From positions 39,240 through 103,239 of the forward strand of contig NZ_JAEMGS010000013.1 of the NCBI RefSeq assembly GCF_017309075.1: DNA of 64,000 nucleotides, given 5' to 3'. The notes under the pieces were generated by a model. The model worked only from the letters and a program-made list of their open reading frames with translations, made no database searches and was not told where the DNA came from. Positions 1 through 6,742 of the stretch are shown here, one piece after another. Every line of letters starts with the position of its first letter. Positions within the stretch are counted from its first letter, which is position 1. The position numbers and the translations under genes are program-made. The stretch is from Motiliproteus sp. SC1-56. GTDB lineage: Bacteria; Pseudomonadota; Gammaproteobacteria; Pseudomonadales; Balneatricaceae.

Positions 1-584
1 TGGACCAGGACAGCCCCCACCGCGAGGCCCTGGAGAAGATCCACGATGTGCTCAAAGACGAGGGCGAGTCCAGCATTCTGCAGGACTACCGCAACTTCTA
101 TAACTTCGAGCTAGTGATCAAGGACCTGGACGGCAACATCAAGACCAACCTCAGCCAGCGGATCAAGACCGGTTCCGGGGGCGAGCACCAGGTGCCCTTC
201 TACGTGGCCATCGCCGCCGGTATGGGCGCCACCTACCGCCTGAAGATGACCCCGGACGGGCGTCCCCAGGGGGGCATCAGCCTCTCCATGTTCGACGAGG
301 CCTTCAACAAGCTGGATGCGGAGAACACCCAGACCAGCCTCGGCTTCATGGGCGACCTGGGCCTGCAGACCCTGATCGCGGCGCCCGACGACAAGTACTC
401 GCTGATGGCCTCGACCATGGACACGGTGATCAACGTCTGCCGGGATGGCGCCATCGTGGATCTGGACGTGGAGTTTCCCATGCCCAAGGCCAAGGCGCTG
501 TTGAATTCCGATAATCCGTATCGGAAGGATCGCGGTGAGGTTGAGGGGGATTCCGAGACCGAGGAGGAGGCTGAGGCGGTTTAG
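1..584 (+). CDS. C-terminal fragment of an SMC/SbcC-like ABC ATPase (JetC/MksB-like)
   Basis: Only the last ~194 codons are in the window; the frame is open from base 3 and the start lies upstream. An ABC signature-like segment (TGSGGEHQVPFYVAIAAG) is followed by a Walker B-like segment (GGISLSMFDEAFNKLD), as in the distal ATPase half of SMC, MukB, SbcC and Wadjet JetC proteins. The tail is acidic. JetC and MksB act in condensin-like complexes that remove plasmid DNA, but the fragment alone cannot separate these from other SbcC-like ATPases. The gene ends in a strong terminator, and no JetD/MksG-like gene follows. If this is a Wadjet operon, the nuclease subunit must lie upstream or be missing. 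Confidence 0.6.
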   Translation, partial: DQDSPHREALEKIHDVLKDEGESSILQDYRNFYNFELVIKDLDGNIKTNLSQRIKTGSGGEHQVPFYVAIAAGMGATYRLKMTPDGRPQGGISLSMFDEAFNKLDAENTQTSLGFMGDLGLQTLIAAPDDKYSLMASTMDTVINVCRDGAIVDLDVEFPMPKAKALLNSDNPYRKDRGEVEGDSETEEEAEAV

Positions 585-621
585 CGGCAAGCTACATGCG
601 GTAAGCTGGCACCGCATAGTC

Positions 622-642
622 CCTTCTCCCTCGGGGAGAAGG
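622..642. repeat. Inverted repeat of the CCTTCTCCC/GGGGAGAAGG type
   Basis: CCTTCTCCC and GGGGAGAAGG face each other across two bases, followed by a purine-rich GGTTGGGATGAGGG tail. Similar short palindromes are common intergenic repeats in proteobacterial genomes. It has no T-run, so it is not the terminator, which lies just downstream. Confidence 0.5.
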
Positions 643-687
643 TTGGGATGAGGGGGCGGCGGCGCAGCCCCTGCCAAGGATGATGAT

Positions 688-713
688 GCCCGAGCAACCA
701 CTCGGGCTTTTTT
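688..713 (+). terminator. Rho-independent terminator of the SMC-like gene
   Basis: A 7-bp GC-rich stem (GCCCGAG/CTCGGGC) with a 6-base loop (CAACCA) runs straight into six T residues. It lies about 100 bases after the stop codon at 584 and in the right orientation to end that transcript. Confidence 0.92.
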
Positions 714-724
714 GTGCCTGGGCC

Positions 725-749
725 GACTTTTATCGGTTTCGAAAGGGAA
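725..749 (+). repeat. Left copy of a 25-bp direct repeat flanking the SIR2-kinase/SLATT pair
   Basis: This segment begins GACTTT and ends ATCGGTTTCGAAAGGGAA. It recurs in the same orientation at 4327-4351 with a single mismatch (T versus G at the seventh base). The two copies enclose both minus-strand genes at 830-3920. It could be an integration footprint, a recombination substrate or a dispersed repeat. Confidence 0.75.
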
Positions 750-829
750 CCTAGGAGTCAATTGCCGCTATTGGTCGATCATAACGCATAGATGGACCGT
801 GAAAGAAAATCTACCCTGCTTTTTTATAT

Positions 830-3220
830 CTAATTGTTACTCAACTCCATTTTACTTCTCGCCTCAGATATAACGTATGCGATCCCTTTTATGGTTTCAA
901 TGTCAAAATTCTCTCCTAGCTCGTAATGTCCAGAAACTTCTAGACCTCCATCTATTATTTGGCATTCCACTCCTTTGAATCCAAATGAGGTGAGAGCCGT
1001 TTTTGTTTTCTCCTTGGCTGTAGGGAGATATTTTTTAAGATTTCGGTTGTCGGCAGGGCCGCGTATTTTTGATATTTTCAGTCTCGCAACTGCTTTTCCA
1101 AAGTTGTCTCCGATCTGTATGTCAATGTTTTTTGATTCGTCTGCGCTATTTATTGTTATATGTTTTCCGTTTTCTTTTATTGCTATTTTGTGTGGGTTTG
1201 TTTCAATTTGATATGCGATTTCTAATGCAAAAAGAGGATGGGTGCTGCTTATTTTTTCAGTTTCCAAACATTTGTTTATAATGCACAGCCTATCCAGAAG
1301 TGCATCGAACGGTATCCTGATCGACTGATCGTCAAGTGTCGATAAATATATTGTGTCAGCGGCAAATACCGGTAGCGATTTGATCTTGGATGTGTATCTT
1401 TTTCTGATGAGATTTTCTGTTTCGTTTCTGAAATTTTCAAACCTATGCTGGTTGGGTATTGGCGTGTTTCCAGTTAGCGCAAAATAACAAACCATACCCA
1501 TGCCGAAAGTATCCACAGCCGTATTTCTTAGCTCTTTTAAAATAGCTTTGTCCGATAGTTGCTCAGGTGCAGCAAATCCTTTTGCGAGTACATCCTGTAT
1601 AATAGGTCCTTCGGTGGCACCTTTATGCCAGGATAGATCAAAGTCTAAAACTTTTACATCTGGATTTTCTGGGTTTGTGAAGTATTCGCTAATGATTATG
1701 TTTTCTGGCTTCAAGTCTCTGTGTAAAACTTGCTCTTTAAGAGAGTGAGCTTCGTTAATGGACTTGGCGGTTTTATACAAAATATCCGCTGCTGCGTTAA
1801 AGTCCAAAAAACGTTTGTCAATTCCTTCTCTTAGAGTTATTCCGTCGATAAAATCCATGACTATACAAGAAGGGATTTCAAAAGCTTCCTTTATTCCAAC
1901 CATGCCGCCAATGTTATTTTCTTTTAAAATGCTCATTGATTTGACCCCTCTGCGGAAGCAATTGGAAAAGTCAAACTCTTTACGAACATCTTCCATTAGC
2001 ACTTTTATAGCAATGTGTTCATCGGTTCTTTTGTCCTTAGCCTTGTAGACATGCCCAAAGGCTCCCTTACCAAGCTTTTCTATTATTTGATAGTTAAATA
2101 GGATGGAGTTGTCTTCATCAGTTCCAATGTCCCAGCACATTCTTATGGCGCCGTTGTACTGGGAGTTGAAATCTCTCATTTTTTCTTTTTTTGTGTCTAT
2201 GCTGTCTTGCTCATTGTTTATAATTTTCTTCAGTTTGTTGTTTAGTTTTTTTCTGCATGAGTTGATGTCGTCAATTGCAAGAATCTTTAGGGTCCTTGGA
2301 TCTTCTAATGTTTCCTCTTCGGATGTGTTATTTAAAACACTTGTGAAATATTTTTGTTCGGGTTTGAAATTGATTAAGTAGCGTAGAAGTTCCTCGATTT
2401 CTGGGTGTTTCTCATTCGAAGGAGTGTACGGAATAACCTTAAATCCAATTCTGGTCAGCCTATCTATTTCTGATTTCTTGTTGTTAGGGAAAACTATGAA
2501 GTTTTTGTTGCCAAAAGTATTCCGTCTTTCTAGTTGGTTTAACATTAATTCAAAGGAAATGTCGGACACATCGAATCCGATTGTAAGGGTTTTTTTGGTT
2601 GACCATATCTTGTTGTTGAAGTTTATGAAATTCTCGTTTTTATCATATAGATTTCTTTTTTGTGTGTCTGTTAGTACCCAAGATTCATGATCAATTAGTT
2701 TGCCATGAATGTGATATACAAAGTCAACTCCATCGGAGAGAATGTTGAAATAGCTTGGTTGATTGTTGCTGAAGGACGTTACAGCCATGTTTTTTGATTT
2801 TGAGTAGGCCTGTTCTGAGAAGTCATCTAGGTTATAAGTAAGAATTCCATTAATTCCGCACTTCCACAGTAACTCGCAGCATGTTGGAATCTTTCTGCCT
2901 TGTGTTGAAAGGATTTCTTTTATTGTTGATTGAAATATGTTTTTACTTATTGTGTTTTCGCAGTGTTCAAATACATGCCAATAGTCGCAATGTGATTCAA
3001 GATCTTTGGTTTGTCTGATTATGAGTTTTCTTTCATCTTCATCTAAAGAGAAAGCTCTATCCCTTACTGCCGATAGAACTCGATCTCTAAGATCTTTCCA
3101 ACTAGGAATGCCTGATGGCCTTGATATCCCTGCACCCGTAATAGCGACAAAACCTTTCGGGTCTTCACTAATTGATTTGGTCAACTCCTGTATCACAGGG
3201 TCCTCAAAATTTATTGTCAT
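830..3220 (-). CDS. SIR2-like NADase domain fused to a Ser/Thr protein kinase
   Basis: The protein has about 796 residues. The start at 3220 is chosen because a GAGG motif lies six bases upstream; the in-frame ATG at 3238 has no such site. Residues ~5-285 form a SIR2-like domain with the NAD-binding GAGIS (29-33), a catalytic-type Asn in TYNLDDF (N130), His in YHIHGK (H172) and a Rossmann end IGFDVSDISF. Residues ~376-640 form a protein kinase: glycine loop GKGAFGHVY (~385-393), lysine of IAIKVL (K406), HRDLKPEN (500-507), metal motif DFD (526-528, not DFG) and AAPEQ (~550-554). The last ~100 residues match nothing I recognise. SIR2-like domains in defence proteins hydrolyse NAD+ to abort infection; a fused kinase could sense or control it. 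The gene is much more AT-rich than its neighbours (20/60 G+C in bases 2161-2220), suggesting transfer. It lies 55 bases after the SLATT gene, probably in one transcript. The domains are clear; the defence role is inferred. Confidence 0.9.
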   Translation of the reverse strand: MTINFEDPVIQELTKSISEDPKGFVAITGAGISRPSGIPSWKDLRDRVLSAVRDRAFSLDEDERKLIIRQTKDLESHCDYWHVFEHCENTISKNIFQSTIKEILSTQGRKIPTCCELLWKCGINGILTYNLDDFSEQAYSKSKNMAVTSFSNNQPSYFNILSDGVDFVYHIHGKLIDHESWVLTDTQKRNLYDKNENFINFNNKIWSTKKTLTIGFDVSDISFELMLNQLERRNTFGNKNFIVFPNNKKSEIDRLTRIGFKVIPYTPSNEKHPEIEELLRYLINFKPEQKYFTSVLNNTSEEETLEDPRTLKILAIDDINSCRKKLNNKLKKIINNEQDSIDTKKEKMRDFNSQYNGAIRMCWDIGTDEDNSILFNYQIIEKLGKGAFGHVYKAKDKRTDEHIAIKVLMEDVRKEFDFSNCFRRGVKSMSILKENNIGGMVGIKEAFEIPSCIVMDFIDGITLREGIDKRFLDFNAAADILYKTAKSINEAHSLKEQVLHRDLKPENIIISEYFTNPENPDVKVLDFDLSWHKGATEGPIIQDVLAKGFAAPEQLSDKAILKELRNTAVDTFGMGMVCYFALTGNTPIPNQHRFENFRNETENLIRKRYTSKIKSLPVFAADTIYLSTLDDQSIRIPFDALLDRLCIINKCLETEKISSTHPLFALEIAYQIETNPHKIAIKENGKHITINSADESKNIDIQIGDNFGKAVARLKISKIRGPADNRNLKKYLPTAKEKTKTALTSFGFKGVECQIIDGGLEVSGHYELGENFDIETIKGIAYVISEARSKMELSNN

Positions 3221-3275
3221 TTTTTGCCTCGTTTTCATTTAAAAGTTTTGGGTCATTTATGCGCTACGCAGCTAT

Positions 3276-3920
3276 TTACTCTTTCCTCTCCGGCCCTACC
3301 CGCTTCTCCAGCGCCGCCAAACTCGATTGAAACTCCCCGATCCAAGTCTGCATCTCGTCCCCCATCACCTGCAGCACTTCCAGGCGAAACGCCTTGATCC
3401 GTGCAAGCATGGTCTGTTCATGCTGCGCCGGGTCGGGGTGGTTTTCCTGCCGGCGCTTCAGCTCCACCCACTCCAAGTGGAACTCGGTCAGCAGAATTTC
3501 CAGGCGGTGCTGGGTGGTCATGAAGCGCATCCACTTGCGGGAATAGCCGTAGAAGCGGTCCAGGCTCAGGCTGGCGGCGCCCAGGGCGAGGGCGATGTAG
3601 CCCAGCTGGGCGAACTGGGCGGGGTCGAGTCCCAGCCAGCCGGCGGGGCCCACTAGGCCCGCGCCGGAGATGAGGGGGATGAGGCCGCCCACGGCGCCGC
3701 CGAGGATGGCCACCATGCGACAGCCCCGGGACCAGCGTTTGGGGCCCGCCTTCTGGGTCAGGTACCAGTCGATGGTCTCGCTGGCGTGAGCATGGGCCTG
3801 GGTATAGAGGCGGTCAAGCTGGCGCTCGTCCCAGGTGATGGGGACGGGATCGGTATGCAGGTATCCCCGCAGGTTGTCTCCGGGCGGGGCCGGTTTGGGT
3901 AGTTTTGCGTTCACAGCCAT
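3276..3920 (-). CDS. SLATT-domain two-TM membrane protein (predicted pore-type effector)
   Basis: The protein has 214 residues from the start at 3920, which has AGGAAG just upstream; the longer frame to 4055 adds 45 low-complexity residues without a site. A cytosolic helix (~30-60) leads to two hydrophobic helices (~67-91 and ~103-120). The family signature follows the second: DRFYGYSRKWMRFMTTQ and a long EILLTEFHLEW helix. SLATT proteins are 2-TM components of nucleotide-signalling and other conflict systems, predicted to make pores and kill the host cell. Here the gene lies directly upstream of the SIR2-kinase gene on the same strand with no terminator between, so the two may be effector and sensor/regulator of one system. 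It is GC-rich, unlike its partner. Confidence 0.82.
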   Translation of the reverse strand: MAVNAKLPKPAPPGDNLRGYLHTDPVPITWDERQLDRLYTQAHAHASETIDWYLTQKAGPKRWSRGCRMVAILGGAVGGLIPLISGAGLVGPAGWLGLDPAQFAQLGYIALALGAASLSLDRFYGYSRKWMRFMTTQHRLEILLTEFHLEWVELKRRQENHPDPAQHEQTMLARIKAFRLEVLQVMGDEMQTWIGEFQSSLAALEKRVGPERKE

Positions 3921-4152
3921 TACTTCCTGTAGGTCTGAACGAAAGGGCAGAGCGACTGGATGCGGGTGGCCGGGTGCCAAAGTCTGCCTGCTGCCGGTTA
4001 AGGGCGGAGGGGAGGGCGATTTATTCTGGGGGCCGGCATCTTCCCTGATCCGCAAAAGTCCACTCTAACAGACAGGCTTTTTGCTGCAACTACATGAGTT
4101 AAGGCTGATTTGCGGCGTTGGCCGAGGCCTTGGTTCCGCCCCGGCCGGGCGG

Positions 4153-4182
4153 GCTAAGGGGATGCGTCGCCATCCCCTTAGC
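4153..4182. repeat. Perfect 12-bp inverted repeat
   Basis: GCTAAGGGGATG and CATCCCCTTAGC are exact reverse complements separated by six bases. No T-run follows on either strand. It is part of the hairpin-rich region upstream of the SLATT gene. Confidence 0.8.
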
Positions 4183-4326
4183 AATCCCAGGCGACCCTTG
4201 CGAAACCGCCCTTACGGGTACGCGCCTACGGCGCTATCAAAGCCAGCTTGGGCTGGCCGACGGGGCGTCCTGCCCCGACGTCCAGGGCCAGCATCCTTGC
4301 TTCCCCCCTTCGGGCCTGATCAAACT

Positions 4327-4351
4327 GACTTTGATCGGTTTCGAAAGGGAA
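4327..4351 (+). repeat. Right copy of the 25-bp direct repeat
   Basis: This copy begins GACTTTGATCGG and ends TTTCGAAAGGGAA. It matches 725-749 in 24 of 25 positions and in the same orientation, 3602 bases apart. It lies about 400 bases upstream of the SLATT start. Confidence 0.75.
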
Positions 4352-4483
4352 TAGGGTGCCAGCAGCTGGCGTTTTGCCATATGGAAGTCACACAAGGCAT
4401 GAAGCACATTCGTCCAGTGTGCACATTCCCCCTCTCCGCCGGCGAGCACGAGGCCGGCGAGGCGATAGGGCCCGCAGGGGCGA

Positions 4484-4507
4484 CAAATTGGCAGGATTGC
4501 CAATTTG
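4484..4507. repeat. Perfect 10-bp inverted repeat
   Basis: CAAATTGGCA and TGCCAATTTG are exact reverse complements around a GGAT loop. No T-run follows. It is AT-richer than the surrounding DNA. Confidence 0.8.
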
Positions 4508-4700
4508 CACAGCCGTAGGCTGCCCGAAGGGTGATGCGCAAGGACGCGCCGAATGAGCCATGGTGGCCGAGCCAGAGCGCTGGTGCAGGGAAGCGCCGTC
4601 GCTCTGCCCTCAGAATCGGCACCGCGCGCATCGCACCCGAAGGGCGGCGGAACGGGGCTTGGGTGCGCAATTAAAGCGCTTTTGATGAATAGGGATATTC

Positions 4701-4720
4701 GAATGCCGCGAGACCAGGGG
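4701..4720 (+). repeat. Short dispersed repeat, copy 1
   Basis: GAATGCCGCGAGACCAGGG here recurs at 8257-8275 as GAATGCCGCGAGGCCAGGG, one mismatch in 19. Both copies are intergenic and lie near the ends of minus-strand genes. Confidence 0.55.
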
Positions 4721-4757
4721 TGGCCAGGGGGGGGTAGGGGTAGCCAGGAGCGGCCAC

Positions 4758-4792
4758 CCCCCTTCTCTGGAATGCGCGCTCAGAGAAGGGGG
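4758..4792. repeat. Perfect 12-bp inverted repeat
   Basis: CCCCCTTCTCTG and CAGAGAAGGGGG are exact reverse complements separated by 11 bases. It lies downstream of the di-iron gene (stop at 4849) on the minus strand. No T-run is present, so a role as terminator is doubtful. Confidence 0.75.
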
Positions 4793-4848
4793 CGGCGGGG
4801 GCAGGGGGTTAGAGGGTTAACGACCCGGCTCGACCGTTTCAGGCCGCA

Positions 4849-5787
4849 TCAGGCCGCTTCGCTCAGGGTGCCCAGCGCATTTACAATGCGCTCGGTCTGC
4901 GCCGGGGTGGTCATGGCGAAGAGTACGTCGGCGAAGCGCTTGATCTGGGTGCCGGAGAGAATGTACTGCCAGCGGTAGGCGGCCAGCAGCGTGGACTCAA
5001 CCGCCCGGCATTGTTCGGGGCTCATCCCCTGGCCGCAGTGCCGAATAAAGTAGGCCGCATCTTCCCGGGACTGCATCTGCACGATGCCATCCACCGCCAG
5101 CACCAGCTCGATCAGATCGTCCACCGCCCGCTCCCGTTCTTCCGGGGTCAGCTTGGCGTTCTCCCGGACGAATTCCAGTTCGTCCAGGATGGCGTGCTGG
5201 GACTCCTCCTTCCAGTGGAACAGGAACACGTCTTTCCACAGCTCCGACAGCGCCGGGTCCTTGTGGATGCTCTCCCGGTAATGGACCTGGGTGAAGAGCT
5301 CGATGCACAGGGTCAGCGCCAGCACCGCCCAGCTGGACTTGCCCAGCACCGCGCGGGCCACTTCATCGGGCTGGGGCGCGAACCGGTAGCCGGCGGGCAT
5401 CTGCTCTCCGGCGAGCGCTTCCATGCGGCGGAACAGGGCCTGGTGCTTGAGTTCCTCGTCGCTGAACCGGACCAGGGCCTCGAGGGCCACCTGGTCGCCC
5501 AGGGCGTAGTCCTGGCTGACCTCCATCACCTTGGCGCAGATAAAGCGCTCCACCAGGCCAAAGATGTTGGCGTAGGTGCGGCCCTGCACCTGGCTCAGAA
5601 AGCGCTGCTGGTCCGGGGTCAGGAACGCCAGTTCGTGAACCTTGGAAAGACCGTCGGGGAGAAACTTCTTGCCCAGGTCCAGGGTGCGGCCCCGGATTAC
5701 ATCCTGCTCGATCTCCCAGCGGACGCGCTTGGAGACGTCGATACACTTGGCATAACGGTCGGTATTGAGGGTGGCGGGCATGTTCAT
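4849..5787 (-). CDS. Ferritin-like di-iron protein (possible AurF-like oxygenase)
   Basis: The protein has 312 residues, all-helical in character. Two carboxylate-histidine motifs typical of ferritin-like di-iron sites are visible: DEELKHQALF and KEESQHAIL, each with an E-x-x-H core, spaced as expected for paired helices. GAGG eight bases upstream supports the start at 5787. The gene follows a TetR repressor on the same strand, and both genes have the same palindromic operator upstream, so it is probably the repressor's main target. Such proteins include N-oxygenases and fatty-acid or xenobiotic oxidases; the substrate cannot be read from the sequence. Confidence 0.7.
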   Translation of the reverse strand: MNMPATLNTDRYAKCIDVSKRVRWEIEQDVIRGRTLDLGKKFLPDGLSKVHELAFLTPDQQRFLSQVQGRTYANIFGLVERFICAKVMEVSQDYALGDQVALEALVRFSDEELKHQALFRRMEALAGEQMPAGYRFAPQPDEVARAVLGKSSWAVLALTLCIELFTQVHYRESIHKDPALSELWKDVFLFHWKEESQHAILDELEFVRENAKLTPEERERAVDDLIELVLAVDGIVQMQSREDAAYFIRHCGQGMSPEQCRAVESTLLAAYRWQYILSGTQIKRFADVLFAMTTPAQTERIVNALGTLSEAA

Positions 5788-5810
5788 GGTTGTATCCTCA
5801 TGCGGTTAGA

Positions 5811-5826
5811 CAGACAGGTCTGTCTG
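5811..5826. promoter_or_regulatory. Palindromic TetR operator upstream of the di-iron gene
   Basis: CAGACAG-GT-CTGTCTG is a perfect 7-bp inverted repeat located 24-39 bases upstream of the di-iron gene start. Its core AGACAGGTCTGTCT also occurs upstream of the TetR gene at 6471-6484. The shared palindrome is the expected binding site of the adjacent TetR protein. Confidence 0.82.
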
Positions 5827-5852
5827 GTTACGGGGCAAAAAATTTTGCCCCG

Positions 5853-6449
5853 TTATTTGCCGATCAGCCGTTTTGCCCCCTGCAGGGCGTGGTCGATCGG
5901 CCAAATGGCGTGATAGATCTCCGCCAGGGCGATGGCGCCGGCGTAGAGCGTCATATAGGTATCGGTGACTTCATCCACGTCGAGGTGGCCGTAGGTCTCG
6001 GGATCCGAGGCGATCAGCTCCCCGGTCAGGATCCGGGTCTTGTCGCGGGTGAAGTCATAGAGCTTGGTCCCTTCCCGACGGAGCGGGCTGGCGGCGTCCG
6101 GCACTTCGGAGGCGAGGTTGATAAAGGGGCAGCCCCGGAACTCGGTCTCCAGCAACCAGGGGCGCAAGGATTCGATTACCGCCAGAAAGCGCTCGACGGG
6201 GTCGCGCTTGCCGGCGAGGCAGCCCTCGAGGTAGGCCACTTCGGACTCTTTCATCGCCTTGATGTAGGCGGCGCCGAGTTCATCCTTGGTGCGAAAGTGG
6301 TTGTAGAAGGTGGCCTTGGCCACGCCGGACTTCTCGATCACCTCGTTGATGCCCGTCGCCTTGAAGCCCTGGGCGTAAAACAGCGCCTGCGCAACGGTCA
6401 TGATTCGCTCCCGGGGGGATCCCAGCGGTTTTTTATCGGATCGGTTCAT
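5853..6449 (-). CDS. TetR/AcrR-family transcriptional repressor
   Basis: The protein has 198 residues. Residues ~11-57 form the TetR helix-turn-helix (RIMTVAQALFYAQGFKATGINEVIEKSGVAKATFYNHF in the expected layout). The C-terminal half carries RGCPFINLASEV, common in TetR proteins that respond to small hydrophobic or electrophilic ligands. An operator palindrome sits 22-35 bases upstream of its own start and again before the downstream di-iron gene, so it probably represses itself and that gene. The ligand is unknown. Confidence 0.92.
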   Translation of the reverse strand: MNRSDKKPLGSPRERIMTVAQALFYAQGFKATGINEVIEKSGVAKATFYNHFRTKDELGAAYIKAMKESEVAYLEGCLAGKRDPVERFLAVIESLRPWLLETEFRGCPFINLASEVPDAASPLRREGTKLYDFTRDKTRILTGELIASDPETYGHLDVDEVTDTYMTLYAGAIALAEIYHAIWPIDHALQGAKRLIGK

Positions 6450-6470
6450 GGGTTTCAGGTTAGGTCGAAC

Positions 6471-6484
6471 AGACAGGTCTGTCT
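6471..6484. promoter_or_regulatory. Palindromic TetR operator upstream of the tetR gene
   Basis: AGACAG-GT-CTGTCT is identical to the core of the site at 5811-5826. Its position just upstream of the repressor gene indicates autoregulation. Confidence 0.82.
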
Positions 6485-6690
6485 AGTTTGTTTTTCGGAA
6501 ATCTTTCATGATCGGTGGAATGGGTCATCAGGTGACATCAGGTTAGTTCGTGGCGGAGCCAATGGCCGCCGCGAAAATGCCGCCGTGGCCCCGGCCGAAG
6601 CCTGGTCCCCGCGCCAAGCGCAATTGGATGAATGAGGGTATGGGACTGTCTCGGGGTGGGGGTAACGCAGGCCCGGGAAGTGAGGCCGTG

Positions 6691-6717
6691 AAGTCCCCGG
6701 GATCACACCGGGGACTT
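6691..6717. repeat. Perfect 10-bp hairpin after the lipoprotein gene
   Basis: AAGTCCCCGG and CCGGGGACTT are exact reverse complements around a 7-base loop. A second hairpin (AGCCGAC/GTCGGCT, 6725-6743) touches the lipoprotein stop codon. No T-run follows on the minus strand, so they may protect the 3' end or terminate weakly. Confidence 0.6.
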
Positions 6718-6742
6718 CGGTGACAGCCGACGCGCTGTCGGC

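Larger units (their letters stand above)
3921..4848. other. 928-base gene-free region rich in perfect hairpins
   Basis: No reading frame here resembles a protein. Three perfect inverted repeats stand out: 4153-4182 (12-bp stem, 6-base loop), 4484-4507 (10-bp stem, 4-base loop) and 4758-4792 (12-bp stem, 11-base loop). None has a T-run, so none is an intrinsic terminator. The right copy of the 25-bp direct repeat lies at 4327-4351. The region also holds the likely promoter of the SLATT gene. It may be remnant mobile DNA, dispersed repeats or a structured RNA; I cannot decide from sequence alone. Confidence 0.6.

Noticed and set aside
585..829. A gene hidden between the SMC-like gene and the SIR2-kinase gene
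   Set aside because: The region is explained by an inverted repeat, the terminator and the left direct repeat. The 216-codon minus-strand frame across it is antisense to the SMC-like gene.
3221..3238. Earlier ATG start of the SIR2-kinase gene
   Set aside because: It has no ribosome-binding site, while the ATG at 3220 has GAGG six bases upstream.
4758..4792. 12-bp hairpin as an intrinsic terminator
   Set aside because: No T-run follows on either strand.
4081..4978. Several short frames (65-145 codons) in the hairpin-rich region
   Set aside because: None has a ribosome-binding site or protein-like composition; overlapping frames on both strands are equally open, which is expected in GC-rich noncoding DNA.
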